Source of the DNA: Lysinibacillus piscis | GTDB lineage: Bacteria; Bacillota; Bacilli; Bacillales_A; Planococcaceae | Direction: 5' to 3' | Length of the DNA stretch: 64,000 nucleotides | Assembly (NCBI RefSeq): GCF_026012395.1 | Contig: NZ_BRZA01000010.1 | Span: 1-64,000, forward strand | Shown: piece after piece, positions 1 through 11,169 of the stretch | Layout: the number at the start of each line of letters is the position of its first letter | How positions within the stretch are numbered: position 1 is the stretch's first letter | Position numbers and translations under genes: made by a program | The notes under the pieces: generated by a model | Database searches by the model: none | The model's input: only the letters and a program-made list of their open reading frames with translations | What the model was told of the DNA's origin: nothing

Positions 1-102
1 CAAGTAAGTAAGATCCCTCAAAGACGATGAGGTAGATAGGTTCGAGGTGGAAGTGTGGTGACACATGGAGCTGACGAATACTAATCGATCGAGGACTTAA
101 CC
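1..102 (+). rRNA. rrl: 23S ribosomal RNA, 3' end (partial)
   Basis: The first bases match the conserved 3' end of bacterial 23S rRNA, including the stretch reading GCTGACGAATACTAATCGAT and the terminal GAGGACTTAACC. The 5' part lies outside the window. It is followed after about 65 bases by a 5S gene, as in a standard 16S-23S-5S operon. The exact 3' end is good to within a few bases. Confidence 0.95.
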
Positions 103-168
103 AAAAATATGTGACAAAGACAATGAATCGTTTATCCAGTTTTGAAAGAATAAACCCTTTCAAAAAAG

Positions 169-284
<116 letters not shown>

Positions 285-290
285 AATTAA

Positions 291-323
291 CCAGTTAACT
301 TATAAAGTTGACTGGATTTTTTA
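291..323 (+). terminator. Rho-independent terminator of the rRNA operon
   Basis: An 11-bp stem (CCAGTTAACTT pairing with AAGTTGACTGG, one G-U pair) is followed directly by a run of six T. It sits 6 bases after the 5S gene and ends the ribosomal operon. Confidence 0.9.
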
Positions 324-715
324 TTTAGCGATATGATATATGTATTCCACTTTTTGTACAAATATATTGCTTTTGTAGTTAACGAGATAAATACATATTC
401 AGCAAGTTATCCACTGAATTTAATCAAAAACAAATATAGAGCTAATAATATATGACGTGAATGAAAGAAAATTCTCTCTTTCTTTTTTAGAAAAAGGGAA
501 TATATTTCATTTGCGTCTTTTTATTTGTTCAAATAGAACATAAATGCATAACGAACCGTGGTATTATAATCTACATTCTAAGGTGGCTTTATATTTTTGA
601 AATGAAAACTGCTAAAGAGAAGTTATCTGTTCTAGAGTATGGCGAAAATCATATAGGCGTATTTTAGATAGCACGATATAATAAAGATAGATAAGAAAAG
701 GAAGGGAGACAGTTT
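324..715. other. AT-rich intergenic region between the rRNA operon and yebG
   Basis: About 390 bases with no convincing gene on either strand. A TATAAT at 677-682, some 30 bases before the yebG start, is a plausible -10 box, but no good -35 lies at the right distance; a second TATAAT is at 565-570. In Bacillus subtilis yebC, yebD and yebE lie upstream of yebG; none is visible here. Confidence 0.5.
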
Positions 716-910
716 GTGGGGAAACAGCAAATTTGGTATGAAGTAGAAGAAAACGAAACGATTGAGCAATGCTTGGCTAGAATGCAGCAGGATGGCTATA
801 TGGCGATGGGAAGAAAAGAAGAGCCTGTATTTCATTTAGTCAATGGAGAACCAGCTTATTTGCGACAAAAAATCCAGTTTAAAGCGATACCATTTAGTAA
901 TCTTGAATAG
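716..910 (+). CDS. yebG: NETI motif-containing protein, YebG family
   Basis: A 64-residue acidic cytoplasmic protein of unknown function. It shows the segment EENETIEQCLARMQQDGY (residues 11-28) that gives the NETI-motif family its name, followed by a PVFHLVNGEP core. In Bacillus subtilis yebG also sits immediately upstream of purE, which supports the call by position. The start is GTG at 716, chosen because AAGGAAGGGAG lies about 8 bases before it and the next in-frame ATG would lose the conserved region. It is separated from purE by the regulatory region of the purine operon and is probably transcribed separately. No biochemical role is known to me. Confidence 0.85.
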   Translation: MGKQQIWYEVEENETIEQCLARMQQDGYMAMGRKEEPVFHLVNGEPAYLRQKIQFKAIPFSNLE

Positions 911-919
911 ATATGACTA

Positions 920-963
920 AAAACCGAACATTGTTAATTCGAAAAAATAAAACGTTCGCATTT
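920..963 (+). promoter_or_regulatory. Pair of PurR boxes (PurBox operator)
   Basis: The segment 920-932 matches the Bacillus PurBox consensus AWWWCCGAACWWT at every position. A second copy in inverted orientation lies at 951-963 with two mismatches. The two boxes are 18 bases apart and lie just upstream of the purE promoter, the arrangement known for PurR repression of the Bacillus pur operon, which PRPP relieves. The purR gene is not in the window. Confidence 0.85.
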
Positions 964-968
964 TTACA

Positions 969-997
969 TTGACGGCAGGAGAATCCCTTGTTAAAAT
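969..997 (+). promoter_or_regulatory. Sigma-A promoter of the purine operon
   Basis: A -35 box TTGACG (969-974) and a -10 box TAAAAT (992-997) are separated by 17 bases. Transcription would start near 1004, just before the riboswitch aptamer. Confidence 0.75.
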
Positions 998-1020
998 GTG
1001 AACAGGAAACTAAATAAAGT

Positions 1021-1088
1021 CCCACATATATGCTAGAGGATAGGCTCTAGTGTCTCTACCCGGCACCGTAAATGCTGGACTATGCGGG
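1021..1088 (+). promoter_or_regulatory. Guanine-type purine riboswitch aptamer
   Basis: The element folds into the three-way junction of the purine class. P1 pairs CCCACATA with TATGCGGG (one mismatch). P2 pairs CTAGAG with CTCTAG. The joining strand reads TCTCTACC, and P3 is closed over the loop CCGTAAA. The 3' strand reads GGACTATG, so the base that contacts the ligand is C, which means guanine or hypoxanthine rather than adenine. It lies in the leader of purE and acts with the terminator at 1140-1198. Confidence 0.93.
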
Positions 1089-1139
1089 AAAGCAACTTTT
1101 GACATATTATAGGAAGATATTATGTTCTTTCTTTTAATG

Positions 1140-1198
1140 AACCCTTAAGTAAACGGCTTTCACGTATAAAGTAGAGAGAAGTTTATTTAAGGGTTTTT
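1140..1198 (+). terminator. Riboswitch-controlled terminator in the purE leader
   Basis: A 15-bp stem, AACCCTTAAGTAAAC (1140-1154) against GTTTATTTAAGGGTT (1181-1195), has a single G-U pair and is followed by TTTT. It lies between the aptamer and purE. By the standard mechanism, guanine binding would favour this terminator and stop transcription of the operon. Confidence 0.88.
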
Positions 1199-1251
1199 AT
1201 TTATATATCGAAGGAATAGTAATAGCAGATGTTTAGAAGGAGCGACAATTC

Positions 1252-1740
1252 ATGAATCCGAAAATCGGCGTCATTATGGGAAGTTCAAGTGACTGGGAAA
1301 CAATGAAGCATGCATGTGATATTTTAGATGAGCTACAAATCGCCTATGAGAAAAAGGTTGTATCTGCTCATCGTACACCTGATTTAATGTTTGAATATGC
1401 AGAGGCGGCACGTGAGCGTGGTATTCAAGTCATTATTGCTGGAGCAGGTGGTGCAGCCCATTTACCAGGTATGGTAGCGGCAAAAACGACATTACCAGTA
1501 ATCGGTGTGCCAGTACAATCTCGTGCACTAAACGGTCTAGACTCACTATTGTCCATCGTACAAATGCCTGGTGGTGTGCCTGTAGCAACTGTAGCGATTG
1601 GTAAAGCAGGCGCAACGAATGCAGGTTTATTAGCAGCTCAAATTTTATCGATAACAAATACACAGCTTGCACAGCAATTAGGTGCTCGACGTGAAGCGAC
1701 AAAGCAACAAGTTTTAGAAAGTACAGGTGACTTGTTGTGA
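1252..1740 (+). CDS. purE: N5-carboxyaminoimidazole ribonucleotide mutase (PurE)
   Basis: Converts N5-CAIR to CAIR in the purine pathway, downstream of PurK. The 162-residue length is typical of class I PurE. Visible motifs are the phosphate-binding GSSSDW (10-15), SAHRTP (38-43) and the glycine-rich [10 protein letters not shown] (64-73), which surround the active site. The ATG at 1252 follows AGAAGGAGCG at good spacing. It is the first gene of the operon behind the PurR boxes and the guanine riboswitch, and its end overlaps the purK start (GTGA), consistent with translational coupling to its partner enzyme. Confidence 0.97.
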   Translation: MNPKIGVIMGSSSDWETMKHACDILDELQIAYEKKVVSAHRTPDLMFEYAEAARERGIQVIIAGAGGAAHLPGMVAAKTTLPVIGVPVQSRALNGLDSLLSIVQMPGGVPVATVAIGKAGATNAGLLAAQILSITNTQLAQQLGARREATKQQVLESTGDLL

Positions 1741-2861
1741 CAAAAATGATTTATCCTGGACAGACGATTGGTATTATCGGTGGTGGACAACTTGGGCGAA
1801 TGATGGCACTTGCTGCAAAAGAGGCTGGCTTTAAAATTGCTGTTTTGGAGCCAGCAATGGACTCACCATGTGGACAAGTTGCAGATATCCGAATTGTTGC
1901 TCCATATGACGATGAAGCAGCGTTAGAGGAGCTTGCTGAAGTAAGTGATGTGATTACTTATGAGTTTGAAAATATTGATTACGAAGGATTGAAGCGTTTA
2001 ACACAAATTGCTTACGTACCACAGGGGGCAGAATTAGTACGTATTACGCAAAATCGTGTGACAGAGAAAGAAGCTATTGTAAACGCAGGCTGTCCAGTAG
2101 CACCTTATATTGTAGCTGATACTTATGAGGAGCTAGCTGCAAATATTCATCGAATTGGTTATCCTTGTATAGTCAAAACAGCTAGAGGGGGCTATGATGG
2201 GAAAGGGCAACAGCTTTTAACATCTGTAGAAGACTTACCGTTAGCTGAAGGGCTTTTTGCTTATTCACAATGTATTGCAGAAGGATTTGTACCTTTTGTG
2301 AAGGAAATATCGGTTATTGTACAGCGAAACGGTGATGGTGAATCCTATTGTCAACCAGTTGGTGAAAATATTCATGTACATCACATTTTACATGAAACAA
2401 TTGTACCAGCCCGTATAGCAGATGAAACAGCCAAAACAGCGGAGCAAGAGGCATTGAAAATTGCTGATTATCTGCATTTAGTAGGTACGTTAGCAGTAGA
2501 GATGTTCGTCTTAGAGGATGGTAGCATTGTGATTAATGAATTAGCACCAAGACCTCATAATTCAGGTCATTATTCTATCGAAGCTTGTAGTATCTCACAA
2601 TTCCATCAGCATATTCGTGCTGTTTGTGGCTGGCCATTGCGTAAGCCACAGCTATGGGCGTCTTCTATTATGGTGAATGTGTTAGGGCAGCATATTGTCC
2701 CGTTAAGTAATTCAATCGCAAAACATCCTGAATGGTCATTGCATCTTTATGGCAAAGATGAGGCAAAGGTAGACCGTAAAATGGGGCATGTTACGATTAT
2801 GACAGACAACATTGAACAAACATTACAACAAATCGAGAATTCTGGCATTTGGTCAGAATAG
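1737..2861 (+). CDS. purK: N5-carboxyaminoimidazole ribonucleotide synthase (PurK)
   Basis: ATP-dependent carboxylation of AIR to N5-CAIR, the substrate of PurE. The 374-residue protein has the N-terminal [19 protein letters not shown] segment and the ATP-grasp core with [11 protein letters not shown], followed by an [13 protein letters not shown] segment typical of PurK. The GTG start overlaps the purE stop by four bases; an ATG three codons further in is the alternative start. Confidence 0.97.
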   Translation: MTKMIYPGQTIGIIGGGQLGRMMALAAKEAGFKIAVLEPAMDSPCGQVADIRIVAPYDDEAALEELAEVSDVITYEFENIDYEGLKRLTQIAYVPQGAELVRITQNRVTEKEAIVNAGCPVAPYIVADTYEELAANIHRIGYPCIVKTARGGYDGKGQQLLTSVEDLPLAEGLFAYSQCIAEGFVPFVKEISVIVQRNGDGESYCQPVGENIHVHHILHETIVPARIADETAKTAEQEALKIADYLHLVGTLAVEMFVLEDGSIVINELAPRPHNSGHYSIEACSISQFHQHIRAVCGWPLRKPQLWASSIMVNVLGQHIVPLSNSIAKHPEWSLHLYGKDEAKVDRKMGHVTIMTDNIEQTLQQIENSGIWSE

Positions 2862-2874
2862 AAGGAGAACAACA

Positions 2875-4167
2875 ATGATCGAACGTTACACAAGACCTGA
2901 AATGGGTGCTATTTGGACAGAGCAAAACAAGTATCAAGCATGGTTAGAGGTTGAAATTTTAGCATGTGAGGCTTGGGCAGAGTTAGGTGATATACCAAAA
3001 GCAGATGTAGCGAAAATACGTGAAAATGCTTCATTTGATGTGGAGCGTATTTTAGAAATTGAGCAAGAGACACGTCATGATGTAGTAGCCTTTACACGTG
3101 CGGTATCAGAAACACTTGGTGAAGAGCGTAAATGGGTGCATTATGGTTTAACGTCAACAGATGTTGTCGATACAGCCCTTTCTTATTTAATTAAACAAGC
3201 GAACACTATTTTGCGTAAAGATATTGTGAACTTTATTGATATTATTGCTGCAAAGGCAAAAGAGCATAAGCATACGGTGATGATGGGCCGTACACATGGC
3301 GTACATGCAGAGCCAACGACTTTTGGTTTAAAGATGGGCTTATGGTATGAGGAAATGAAGCGTAATCTTGAGCGCTTTGATGCGGCTGCAAAAGTAATTG
3401 AAACAGGTAAAATGTCTGGAGCTGTTGGAACATATGCCAATATTGATCCACGTGTAGAGCAATATGTTTGTGACAAATTAGGATTAGCAGCATCACCGAT
3501 TTCAACGCAAACATTACAGCGTGATCGTCATGCACAGTATTTAAGTGCATTAGCATTAATTGCCACATCTATTGAGAAATTTGCGACAGAGGTTCGTGGT
3601 TTACAAAAATCTGAAACACGAGAAGTAGAAGAAGCATTTGCGAAAGGACAAAAAGGCTCATCAGCAATGCCACATAAACGTAATCCAATCGGCTCTGAGA
3701 ATATGGTTGGACTATCACGTTTAATGCGTGGTTACATGGTGACAGCTTACGAAAACGTAGCATTATGGCATGAGCGTGATATTTCACATTCATCTGCTGA
3801 ACGTGTTATTTTACCAGATGCGACAATTACATTGAACTATATGTTAAATCGTTTCGGTAATATCGTGAAAAATTTAACTGTATTCCCTGATAACATGAAG
3901 CGCAATATGGGACGTACATTTGGCTTAATTTACTCTCAACGTATTTTACTAGCATTGATTGATAAAGGGCTAGTACGTGAAGAGGCGTATGATACTGTAC
4001 AGCCATTAGCGATGCAAGCATGGGATGAGCAAGTACAATTCAGAACATTGGTGGATGCGAGTGAGAAAATTACGTCGTATTTAACGAAGGAAGAGCTGGA
4101 TGATTGCTTTGACTACAACTACCATTTGCAACATGTCGATATGATTTTTGAAAGACTTGGACTTTAA
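2875..4167 (+). CDS. purB: Adenylosuccinate lyase (PurB)
   Basis: Acts twice in purine synthesis: it releases fumarate from SAICAR to give AICAR, and from adenylosuccinate to give AMP. The fumarase/aspartase-superfamily signature [10 protein letters not shown] is clear in the middle of the 430-residue protein, and [10 protein letters not shown] and [10 protein letters not shown] match conserved active-site blocks. The reading frame opens further upstream inside purK, but the start at 2875 is preferred because GAAGGAG precedes it and the protein then begins [10 protein letters not shown], as in Bacillus PurB. Confidence 0.97.
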   Translation: MIERYTRPEMGAIWTEQNKYQAWLEVEILACEAWAELGDIPKADVAKIRENASFDVERILEIEQETRHDVVAFTRAVSETLGEERKWVHYGLTSTDVVDTALSYLIKQANTILRKDIVNFIDIIAAKAKEHKHTVMMGRTHGVHAEPTTFGLKMGLWYEEMKRNLERFDAAAKVIETGKMSGAVGTYANIDPRVEQYVCDKLGLAASPISTQTLQRDRHAQYLSALALIATSIEKFATEVRGLQKSETREVEEAFAKGQKGSSAMPHKRNPIGSENMVGLSRLMRGYMVTAYENVALWHERDISHSSAERVILPDATITLNYMLNRFGNIVKNLTVFPDNMKRNMGRTFGLIYSQRILLALIDKGLVREEAYDTVQPLAMQAWDEQVQFRTLVDASEKITSYLTKEELDDCFDYNYHLQHVDMIFERLGL

Positions 4168-4193
4168 AGAACTATATCAGGGGGACGAATAAC

Positions 4194-4904
4194 ATGACAC
4201 AAGGTCAACTTTTGTATGAAGGTAAAGCGAAACGACTGTATACAACGGAGGAGCCAAACGTACTTCTTGTTGAATATAAAGACAGCGCAACCGCATTTAA
4301 CGGTGAAAAGAAGGAAGAGATTGCAGGTAAGGGCGTATTAAACAACCGTATCACTTCTTTAATTTTTGACAAACTACACGCACAAGGAATTGCCTCACAT
4401 TTTGTCAAGCAATTATCTGATACACAGCAACTTGTTAAAGCGGTAGAGATTATTCCAATTGAGGTTGTTGTACGCAATATCGCGGCAGGTAGCTTAGCTA
4501 AACGTCTTGGCTTAGAAGAAGGCACAGCTTTAAAACGTCCAATCGTTGAGTTTTACTATAAAGATGATGCGCTAGGCGATCCAATGATTACGACAGAGCA
4601 TATTGATGTGCTAGCACTTGCAACATCTGAGGAAGTAACAGCGATTTATGAGGGTGCGCTTGCGGTGAATCAAGTTTTACAGCCACTTTTCACAGATGTC
4701 AATGTGACGCTTGTTGATTTCAAATTAGAGTTTGGACGTGACACAGATGGTAGCGTGTTATTGGCAGATGAAATTTCACCAGATACATGTCGACTTTGGG
4801 ATACAACGACAAAGCAAAAGTTGGACAAGGATGTTTTTCGTCGAGACCTTGGTAATTTAACAGAAGTTTATACGATTATACTTTCTAGACTCGGAGGCAA
4901 ATAA
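4194..4904 (+). CDS. purC: Phosphoribosylaminoimidazole-succinocarboxamide synthase (PurC)
   Basis: SAICAR synthetase joins aspartate to CAIR using ATP. The 236-residue length fits the bacterial single-domain enzyme. Motifs include YEGKAKRLY near the N-terminus, which belongs to the nucleotide-binding loop, VVVRNIAAGS, and DEISPDTCRLWD near the end. The ATG is preceded by AGGGGGACG. The gene lies between purB and purS, as in Bacillus. Confidence 0.97.
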   Translation: MTQGQLLYEGKAKRLYTTEEPNVLLVEYKDSATAFNGEKKEEIAGKGVLNNRITSLIFDKLHAQGIASHFVKQLSDTQQLVKAVEIIPIEVVVRNIAAGSLAKRLGLEEGTALKRPIVEFYYKDDALGDPMITTEHIDVLALATSEEVTAIYEGALAVNQVLQPLFTDVNVTLVDFKLEFGRDTDGSVLLADEISPDTCRLWDTTTKQKLDKDVFRRDLGNLTEVYTIILSRLGGK

Positions 4905-4906
4905 CA

Positions 4907-5155
4907 ATGAAAAAAGTGAAAATTTATGTGACATTACGTGAAAGCATTCTTGATCCACAAGGTTCTGCAGTACAAGGCTCTTTAGCTAAAATTGGCTTTG
5001 GTGAAGTAGAAGATTTACGAATTGGTAAATACCTTGAATTAACAATTGGTGAGACAACTCGTGATATCGATACATTAGTAAAAGAAATGTGTGAAAAAGT
5101 GTTAACAAATGTTGTAATCGAAGACTACCGTTATGAAGTCGAGGAGGCTAACTAA
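4907..5155 (+). CDS. purS: Phosphoribosylformylglycinamidine synthase subunit PurS
   Basis: An 82-residue protein matching PurS, the small structural subunit that bridges PurQ and PurL in Gram-positive FGAM synthase. It begins [18 protein letters not shown] and carries [14 protein letters not shown], both characteristic. It starts two bases after the purC stop and ends two bases before purQ, so the three FGAM synthase subunits are encoded together and are probably translationally coupled. Confidence 0.95.
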   Translation: MKKVKIYVTLRESILDPQGSAVQGSLAKIGFGEVEDLRIGKYLELTIGETTRDIDTLVKEMCEKVLTNVVIEDYRYEVEEAN

Positions 5156-5157
5156 TC

Positions 5158-5841
5158 ATGAAATTCGCAGTACTCGTATTCCCTGGGTCAAACTGTGACA
5201 TCGATATGTACCATGCAATTAAAGATGAGCTAGGCGAAGAAGTAGAATATGTATGGCATACAGCAACAGATTTAAGTGGCTTTGATGGGATTTTAGTGCC
5301 TGGTGGCTTCTCATATGGTGATTATTTACGTTGTGGTGCAATGGCAAACCAATCGAATATTATGGCTGAAGTAAAAAAAGCAGCAGATGCTGGAAAGCCG
5401 GTATTAGGTGTATGTAATGGTTTCCAAATTTTAACGGAAGCAGGTTTATTACCAGGTGCATTATTGCGTAATACAAACTTAAAATTCATGTGCCGTACTG
5501 TACAGCTTAAAGTTGAAAATAATAACACATTATTTACCAATCAATATGAGCAAGGGCAAGTGATTAACATCCCAATTGCACATGGTGAAGGTAATTACTA
5601 CTGTGATGAAGAAACATTACAACAATTAAAAGCAAATAATCAAATTGTTTTCACTTATTCAGGCGAAAATCCAAACGGTTCTTTGAAGGATATTGCGGGC
5701 ATTGTGAATGAGCGTGGCAATGTATTAGGAATGATGCCTCACCCAGAGCGTGCAGTTGATGCACTAGTAGGGGGAGCGGATGGTTTAGCTGTATTTAAAT
5801 CAATTGTGAAGCAGTGGAGGGAAAATCATGTCAACAACTAA
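5158..5841 (+). CDS. purQ: Phosphoribosylformylglycinamidine synthase subunit PurQ (glutaminase)
   Basis: Class I glutamine amidotransferase subunit that supplies ammonia to PurL. The nucleophile elbow GVCNGFQIL places the catalytic cysteine at residue 86, and the histidine and glutamate of the triad lie in MPHPERAVD near the C-terminus. The length of 227 residues is normal for the small PurQ. The stop codon lies 14 bases inside purL. Confidence 0.97.
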   Translation: MKFAVLVFPGSNCDIDMYHAIKDELGEEVEYVWHTATDLSGFDGILVPGGFSYGDYLRCGAMANQSNIMAEVKKAADAGKPVLGVCNGFQILTEAGLLPGALLRNTNLKFMCRTVQLKVENNNTLFTNQYEQGQVINIPIAHGEGNYYCDEETLQQLKANNQIVFTYSGENPNGSLKDIAGIVNERGNVLGMMPHPERAVDALVGGADGLAVFKSIVKQWRENHVNN

Positions 5842-8062
5842 GTTTGAGCCAACAGCACAGCAAATTAAAGATGAAAAATTATACGCTGGTATGGGGATGT
5901 CAGACGAAGAATTTGCATTGGTAGAAGGTATTTTAGGTCGTCTACCAAACTGGACAGAAATCGGTCTTTTCTCAGTAATGTGGTCTGAACACTGCTCATA
6001 CAAAAATTCAAAGCCTGTATTGCGTAAATTCCCAACAAAAGGTCCTCAAGTATTACAAGGTCCTGGTGAAGGTGCAGGGATTGTCGATATTGGTGACGAG
6101 CAAGCCGTTGTATTTAAAATGGAATCACACAATCATCCATCTGCAATTGAGCCATATCAAGGCGCTGCAACAGGTGTTGGTGGGATTATCCGTGACGTTT
6201 TCTCCATGGGTGCACGTCCAATTGCAATGTTAAACTCACTACGCTTTGGTGAATTAAAATCAGCGCGTGGGAAATATTTATTTGAAGAAGTTGTAGCCGG
6301 TATCGCAGGCTATGGTAACTGTATTGGTATCCCAACAGTAGGTGGCGAAATTCAATTCGACCCTTGTTATGAAGGAAATCCACTTGTCAATGCGATGTGT
6401 GTTGGTTTAATCGACCATAAAGATATTCAACGTGGTATTGCAGCAGGTGTAGGGAATACGGTCATGTACGTTGGAGCAAAAACAGGTCGTGATGGTATTC
6501 ATGGTGCAACATTTGCCTCTGAGGAATTAACAGAGGAATCTGAAAACCAACGTCCAGCAGTGCAAGTAGGAGATCCATTCATGGAAAAACTTTTACTTGA
6601 GGCTTGCTTAGAAGTGATTAAATCAGATGCTTTAGTTGGTATTCAAGATATGGGGGCAGCTGGTCTTACTTCATCTTCAGCAGAAATGGCTTCAAAAGCA
6701 GGCTCTGGCGTAGAGATGAACTTAGATTTAGTGCCACAACGTGAAACAGGTATGACAGCCTATGAAATGATGCTATCAGAATCTCAAGAGCGTATGTTAC
6801 TTGTTGTGACAAAAGGTCGTGAAGATGAAATTAAAGCCATTTTCGATAAATATGATTTAGATGCTGTGGCAATCGGTCGTGTAACTGATGATAAAATGCT
6901 ACGTTTATTACACAAAGGTGAAGTGGTGGCGGAAGTACCTGCAGATGCACTGGCAGAGGATGCACCGGTTTATCATAAACCATCAGCAGAGCCTGCTTAC
7001 TATGCTGAATTCCAAGCAATTGAAAACAGTGAGCCAGCAGTAACAGATTATAAAGAAACATTACACGCACTATTGAAAGCACCAACAATTGCTTCCAAAG
7101 AATGGGTTTATGACCAATACGATTATCAAGTGCGTACATCAACAGTTGTTGCACCAGGTTCTGATGCAGCCGTTATCCGTGTGCGTGGTACAAATAAAGG
7201 TTTAGCAATGACAACAGACTGTAACTCTCGTTATATTTATCTTGATCCAGAGGTGGGCGGGGCGATTGCAGTAGCAGAGGCAGCACGTAATATCGTTGCA
7301 ACAGGTGGTACGCCACTTGCAATTACAGATTGCTTAAACTTCGGTAATCCAGAAAAACCAGAAATCTTCTGGCAAATTGAAAAATCGGCTGATGGTATTT
7401 CAGCAGCATGTCTAGCTTTAAATGCACCAGTTATCGGTGGGAACGTATCTCTTTATAATGAGCGTTCAGGAGAAGCAGTTTACCCAACACCAACAATTGG
7501 TATGGTTGGTCTAGTTGAAGATTTAGCACATGTAACAACACAAGACGTAAAAGCGGCTGGCGATATTGTCTTTGTCATTGGTGAAACAAAAACAGAATTT
7601 GGTGGCTCTGAACTGCAAAAATTGTTGAATGCTGGCGTGATTTCAGGAAAAGCACCTGCGCTTGATTTAGAGGTGGAAGCGTCACGTCAACAAGCATTAT
7701 TAGCAGCGATTAAAGCAGGTCTTGTACAATCTGCACATGATGTAGCTGAAGGTGGTTTAGCAGTAGCATTAGCTGAAAAAACATTCAGTGCAAATGGTTT
7801 AGGTGTGGACGTTACATTGACTGGCTCTGCAACGACAGCGTTATTCAGTGAAACGCAATCTCGTTTTGTTGTAACAGTGAAAGAAGAAAATGCAGCGGCA
7901 TTTGTGGAAGCTGTTAAAGATGCGCAAAAAATCGGTGTCGTAACAAATGATGCATTGGTGAAAATTAGCGGTGACAACGGTGTGCTTGTAGAAGGTACAG
8001 TGGAGGAATTCCGTTCTAGTTGGAAAGGAGCAATTCCATGCTTGCTGAACTCAGAGGCTTAA
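5828..8062 (+). CDS. purL: Phosphoribosylformylglycinamidine synthase subunit PurL
   Basis: ATP-dependent synthetase subunit that turns FGAR into FGAM with ammonia from PurQ. The 744-residue small-type PurL has the [14 protein letters not shown] block, the [20 protein letters not shown] active-site block and two AIRS-like halves; [16 protein letters not shown] marks the second. The ATG at 5828 follows GGAGGG and overlaps purQ. The C-terminal coding end overlaps the start of purF by 25 bases. Confidence 0.97.
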   Translation: MSTTKFEPTAQQIKDEKLYAGMGMSDEEFALVEGILGRLPNWTEIGLFSVMWSEHCSYKNSKPVLRKFPTKGPQVLQGPGEGAGIVDIGDEQAVVFKMESHNHPSAIEPYQGAATGVGGIIRDVFSMGARPIAMLNSLRFGELKSARGKYLFEEVVAGIAGYGNCIGIPTVGGEIQFDPCYEGNPLVNAMCVGLIDHKDIQRGIAAGVGNTVMYVGAKTGRDGIHGATFASEELTEESENQRPAVQVGDPFMEKLLLEACLEVIKSDALVGIQDMGAAGLTSSSAEMASKAGSGVEMNLDLVPQRETGMTAYEMMLSESQERMLLVVTKGREDEIKAIFDKYDLDAVAIGRVTDDKMLRLLHKGEVVAEVPADALAEDAPVYHKPSAEPAYYAEFQAIENSEPAVTDYKETLHALLKAPTIASKEWVYDQYDYQVRTSTVVAPGSDAAVIRVRGTNKGLAMTTDCNSRYIYLDPEVGGAIAVAEAARNIVATGGTPLAITDCLNFGNPEKPEIFWQIEKSADGISAACLALNAPVIGGNVSLYNERSGEAVYPTPTIGMVGLVEDLAHVTTQDVKAAGDIVFVIGETKTEFGGSELQKLLNAGVISGKAPALDLEVEASRQQALLAAIKAGLVQSAHDVAEGGLAVALAEKTFSANGLGVDVTLTGSATTALFSETQSRFVVTVKEENAAAFVEAVKDAQKIGVVTNDALVKISGDNGVLVEGTVEEFRSSWKGAIPCLLNSEA

Positions 8063-9462
8063 ATGAAGAATGTGGCGTGTTTGGTATTTGGGGTAACCCA
8101 AATCCAGCACACCTTAGCTATTATGGGCTTCATGCACTACAACATCGTGGGCAAGAAGGTGCTGGTATTGTTGTTTCAGATGGTCAGCACCTGCGTGCGG
8201 TGAAGGGTGAAGGACTTGTTAATGATGTTTTTAATGAAGATAAATTAAAATCGATTAATGGTAAAGCAGCGATTGCCCATGTGCGCTATGCAACTGCTGG
8301 AGGTAATGGGATTGAAAATATCCAGCCATTACTATTCCATTCTTCAACAGGTAGCTTATCGATTGCCCATAATGGGAACCTTGTGAATGCTACACATTTG
8401 AAGCAATATTTAGAGCGTCAAGGTAGCATTTTCCATTCTAGCTCGGATACGGAAGTATTGGCCCATCTTATTAAGAAAAGCTCACATTCACCATTCCGTG
8501 CGAAGGTGAAAAATGCATTGTCCCTATTAAAGGGGGCGTATTCTTTCTTAATTATGACGAAGGAAGAAATGCTTGTAGCACGTGATCCTCATGGCTTACG
8601 TCCATTATCTCTTGGAAAGTTAGGCGATGGCTGGGTTGTCGCTTCTGAAACGTGTGCCTTTGATTTAATCGGTGCAGAGTTTGTACGCTCGGTTGAACCA
8701 GGGGAGTTATTAATTATTAACGATGAAGGCGTAAAATCAGACCGCTTTGCTGATATGGCAAACCGTGCAATGTGTGCAATGGAATATGTTTACTTGGCAC
8801 GTCCTGATTCAGATATTGATGGTATTAATGTGCATATGGCTCGTAAACGTATGGGAAAACAGCTTGCACGTGAATGTGCGCATATTGAAGCAGATGTCGT
8901 GACAGGCGTTCCTGATTCAAGTATTTCAGCCGCAATTGGCTTTGCTGAAGAAAGTGGTATCCCTTATGAGCTTGGCTTGATTAAAAATCGCTATGTTGGG
9001 CGTACATTCATCCAACCAACACAGGAGCTACGTGAGCGTGGTGTGAAAATGAAGTTATCACCAGTTGTTCAAGTTGTAAAAGGGAAACGAGTGATAATGG
9101 TAGATGATTCAATCGTTCGCGGTACGACTTCTCGTCGCATTGTGAAAATGCTAAAGGATGCTGGAGCGGCTGAGGTACATGTTGTCATTTCCTCACCACC
9201 AATGACAGATCCTTGCTATTACGGAATCGACACATCGACACATGAAGAATTAATTGCCTCTAATCATAGCGTGGATGAAATTCGTGAAGCGATTGGTGCA
9301 GATACATTAACATTCTTATCTGTGGAAGGTATGGTAGAGACGATTGCACGACCATATGAGGATGAAAATCGTGGATTATGCTTAGCTTGTTTTACAAGTA
9401 AATATCCAACAGAAATTTTCCCAGATACAATTTTACCACATGAAAAAGAGCTATTACGTTAA
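8038..9462 (+). CDS. purF: Amidophosphoribosyltransferase (PurF)
   Basis: First committed step: transfers ammonia from glutamine to PRPP to give phosphoribosylamine. The start at 8038 (after AAAGGAG) gives [11 protein letters not shown] followed by CGVFG. This is exactly the eleven-residue propeptide and nucleophilic Cys12 of Bacillus PurF, which fixes the start against the earlier in-frame TTG at 8020. The Ntn-glutaminase domain is followed by a phosphoribosyltransferase domain with [18 protein letters not shown]. Cysteines in the C-terminal GLCLACF fit the [4Fe-4S] cluster of the Bacillus enzyme. Confidence 0.97.
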   Translation: MLAELRGLNEECGVFGIWGNPNPAHLSYYGLHALQHRGQEGAGIVVSDGQHLRAVKGEGLVNDVFNEDKLKSINGKAAIAHVRYATAGGNGIENIQPLLFHSSTGSLSIAHNGNLVNATHLKQYLERQGSIFHSSSDTEVLAHLIKKSSHSPFRAKVKNALSLLKGAYSFLIMTKEEMLVARDPHGLRPLSLGKLGDGWVVASETCAFDLIGAEFVRSVEPGELLIINDEGVKSDRFADMANRAMCAMEYVYLARPDSDIDGINVHMARKRMGKQLARECAHIEADVVTGVPDSSISAAIGFAEESGIPYELGLIKNRYVGRTFIQPTQELRERGVKMKLSPVVQVVKGKRVIMVDDSIVRGTTSRRIVKMLKDAGAAEVHVVISSPPMTDPCYYGIDTSTHEELIASNHSVDEIREAIGADTLTFLSVEGMVETIARPYEDENRGLCLACFTSKYPTEIFPDTILPHEKELLR

Positions 9463-9483
9463 GAAGCTAAGGAGGAACGCTAC

Positions 9484-10539
9484 GTGTCAAAAGCATATGA
9501 ACAAGCAGGTGTAAATATTGAAGCGGGCTATGAAGCTGTAAAGCGTATGAAATCCCATGTAGAACGTACAAACCGTCTAGGTGTGATGGGGACGTTTGGT
9601 GGCTTTGGCGGTATGTTTGACCTGTCAGCACTAAATCTAAAGGAGCCTGTGTTAATTTCAGGTACAGACGGTGTTGGTACAAAATTAAAGCTAGCCTTTA
9701 TGGTGGACAAGCACGATACAATTGGCGTCGATTGTGTAGCCATGTGTGTCAATGATATTGTAGCGCAAGGGGCAGAACCACTTTACTTTTTAGATTATGT
9801 GGCCCTTGGTAAAGCAGAGCCTGCTAAAATTGAGCAAATCGTGAAAGGTGTAGCAGATGGCTGTGTGCAATCTGGAGCAGCCTTAATCGGTGGAGAAACG
9901 GCTGAAATGCCAGGTCTTTATGAAGAAGATGAGTACGATTTAGCTGGATTTGCTGTAGGTGCTTGTGAAAAATCAGCCATCGTCACGGGTGAAAAAATCG
10001 TTGAAGGTGATGTACTAATTGGTCTTGCTTCTAGTGGTGTCCATTCAAACGGTTATTCCTTAGTGCGTAAAATTGTTTTCGCAGACCATGATTATGCAGT
10101 AGATGCTGTTGTGGAAGGCTATGAAGACCTTGGACCAATTGGTGAAGCTTTATTAGTACCAACGAAATTATATGCGAAGCCAGTGCTAGCCGCATTAAAA
10201 GCAGCAGATGTTCATGGCTGTGCACATGTAACAGGTGGAGGCTTCTATGAGAACTTGCCACGTATGATGCCAGAAGGATTAGCCACTGAAATTGATTTAG
10301 GTTCATGGCCTGTTCTGCGTATTTTTGAATTTTTGAAGGATAAAGGACAATTAGACGACAAGGATTTATATAATGTCTTTAATATGGGTATCGGCTTTGT
10401 ATTAGCTGTGCCTGCATCAGAAGCAGAGAAGGTTGTTGCTGCAGTGGAAGCAAATGGTGAAAAAGCTTATACAATCGGGCGTGTTGTACAAGGTGAAGGT
10501 GTTGTATTTAATGGCTCACATGATGGGAGCTTAGTGTAA
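9484..10539 (+). CDS. purM: Phosphoribosylformylglycinamidine cyclo-ligase (PurM)
   Basis: AIR synthetase closes the imidazole ring of FGAM with ATP. The 351-residue protein shows the AIRS-family segments [12 protein letters not shown] and [10 protein letters not shown], then [11 protein letters not shown] and [13 protein letters not shown]. It starts at GTG 9484, supported by AGGAGG about 9 bases upstream. Its stop overlaps the purN start by one base (TAATG), indicating coupled translation. Confidence 0.97.
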   Translation: MSKAYEQAGVNIEAGYEAVKRMKSHVERTNRLGVMGTFGGFGGMFDLSALNLKEPVLISGTDGVGTKLKLAFMVDKHDTIGVDCVAMCVNDIVAQGAEPLYFLDYVALGKAEPAKIEQIVKGVADGCVQSGAALIGGETAEMPGLYEEDEYDLAGFAVGACEKSAIVTGEKIVEGDVLIGLASSGVHSNGYSLVRKIVFADHDYAVDAVVEGYEDLGPIGEALLVPTKLYAKPVLAALKAADVHGCAHVTGGGFYENLPRMMPEGLATEIDLGSWPVLRIFEFLKDKGQLDDKDLYNVFNMGIGFVLAVPASEAEKVVAAVEANGEKAYTIGRVVQGEGVVFNGSHDGSLV

Positions 10540-11111
10540 TGACAGCACCAACTAAAATCGCTGTGTTTGCTTCTGGCAGTGGCAGTAATTTTCAAGCGCT
10601 TCAAGAGGCAATTGAACGTGGTGAGTTGCACGCAACGGTTGAACTGGTTGTCACAGATAAGCCAGATGCATTTGTTGTCACACGTGCAAAAAAGTTTGGC
10701 ATCCCAGTACTTGCCTTGAATCCAAAAGAATTTGCATCTAAAGCAGCCTATGAAGCTACTATTATTGAAGAACTACGTAAATACGATGTGGAGTGGATTG
10801 TATTAGCAGGGTATATGCGCTTAATTAGCGAAGTGCTGTTAACGGCCTATCCACAACATATCGTCAATATTCATCCATCCTTATTGCCATCTTTCCCAGG
10901 CAAAGATGCGATTGGACAGGCGATGGCACATGGTGTAAAGGTAACAGGTGTAACCGTACACTTTGTGGATGCAGGAATGGATACAGGTCCTATCATTGCA
11001 CAAGTCGCTGTTCCTGTAATAGATGGTGATCGTGAGGCAACAGAAGCGGCTATTCATAAAGAAGAACATATTTTATACACAAAAGCATTACGACAATTAT
11101 TCGAGAGTTAG
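10539..11111 (+). CDS. purN: Phosphoribosylglycinamide formyltransferase (PurN)
   Basis: Uses 10-formyltetrahydrofolate to convert GAR to FGAR. The 190-residue protein has the N-terminal FASGSGSNFQAL phosphate loop and the catalytic NIHPSLLPSFPG block containing the essential Asn and His, then the VTGVTVHFVDAGMDTGPII block with the catalytic Asp. It overlaps purM by one base. A 58-base gap to purH contains no obvious terminator. Confidence 0.97.
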   Translation: MTAPTKIAVFASGSGSNFQALQEAIERGELHATVELVVTDKPDAFVVTRAKKFGIPVLALNPKEFASKAAYEATIIEELRKYDVEWIVLAGYMRLISEVLLTAYPQHIVNIHPSLLPSFPGKDAIGQAMAHGVKVTGVTVHFVDAGMDTGPIIAQVAVPVIDGDREATEAAIHKEEHILYTKALRQLFES

Positions 11112-11169
11112 GGTAGCCTAGCTCTCCTCTCTCAGAAGTCAATGCGATAAACATTAGGAGGATCTTGTT

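Noticed and set aside
632-835. Minus-strand 67-codon frame over yebG
   Set aside because: It is antisense to the supported yebG gene, rich in residues typical of a shadow frame, and has no ribosome binding site.
2812-2874. Longer N-terminus for purB
   Set aside because: It would lie within purK and before the GAAGGAG ribosome binding site; the conserved N-terminus starts at 2875.
8020-8037. TTG start for purF at 8020
   Set aside because: The propeptide and Cys12 of Bacillus PurF fit only the ATG at 8038.
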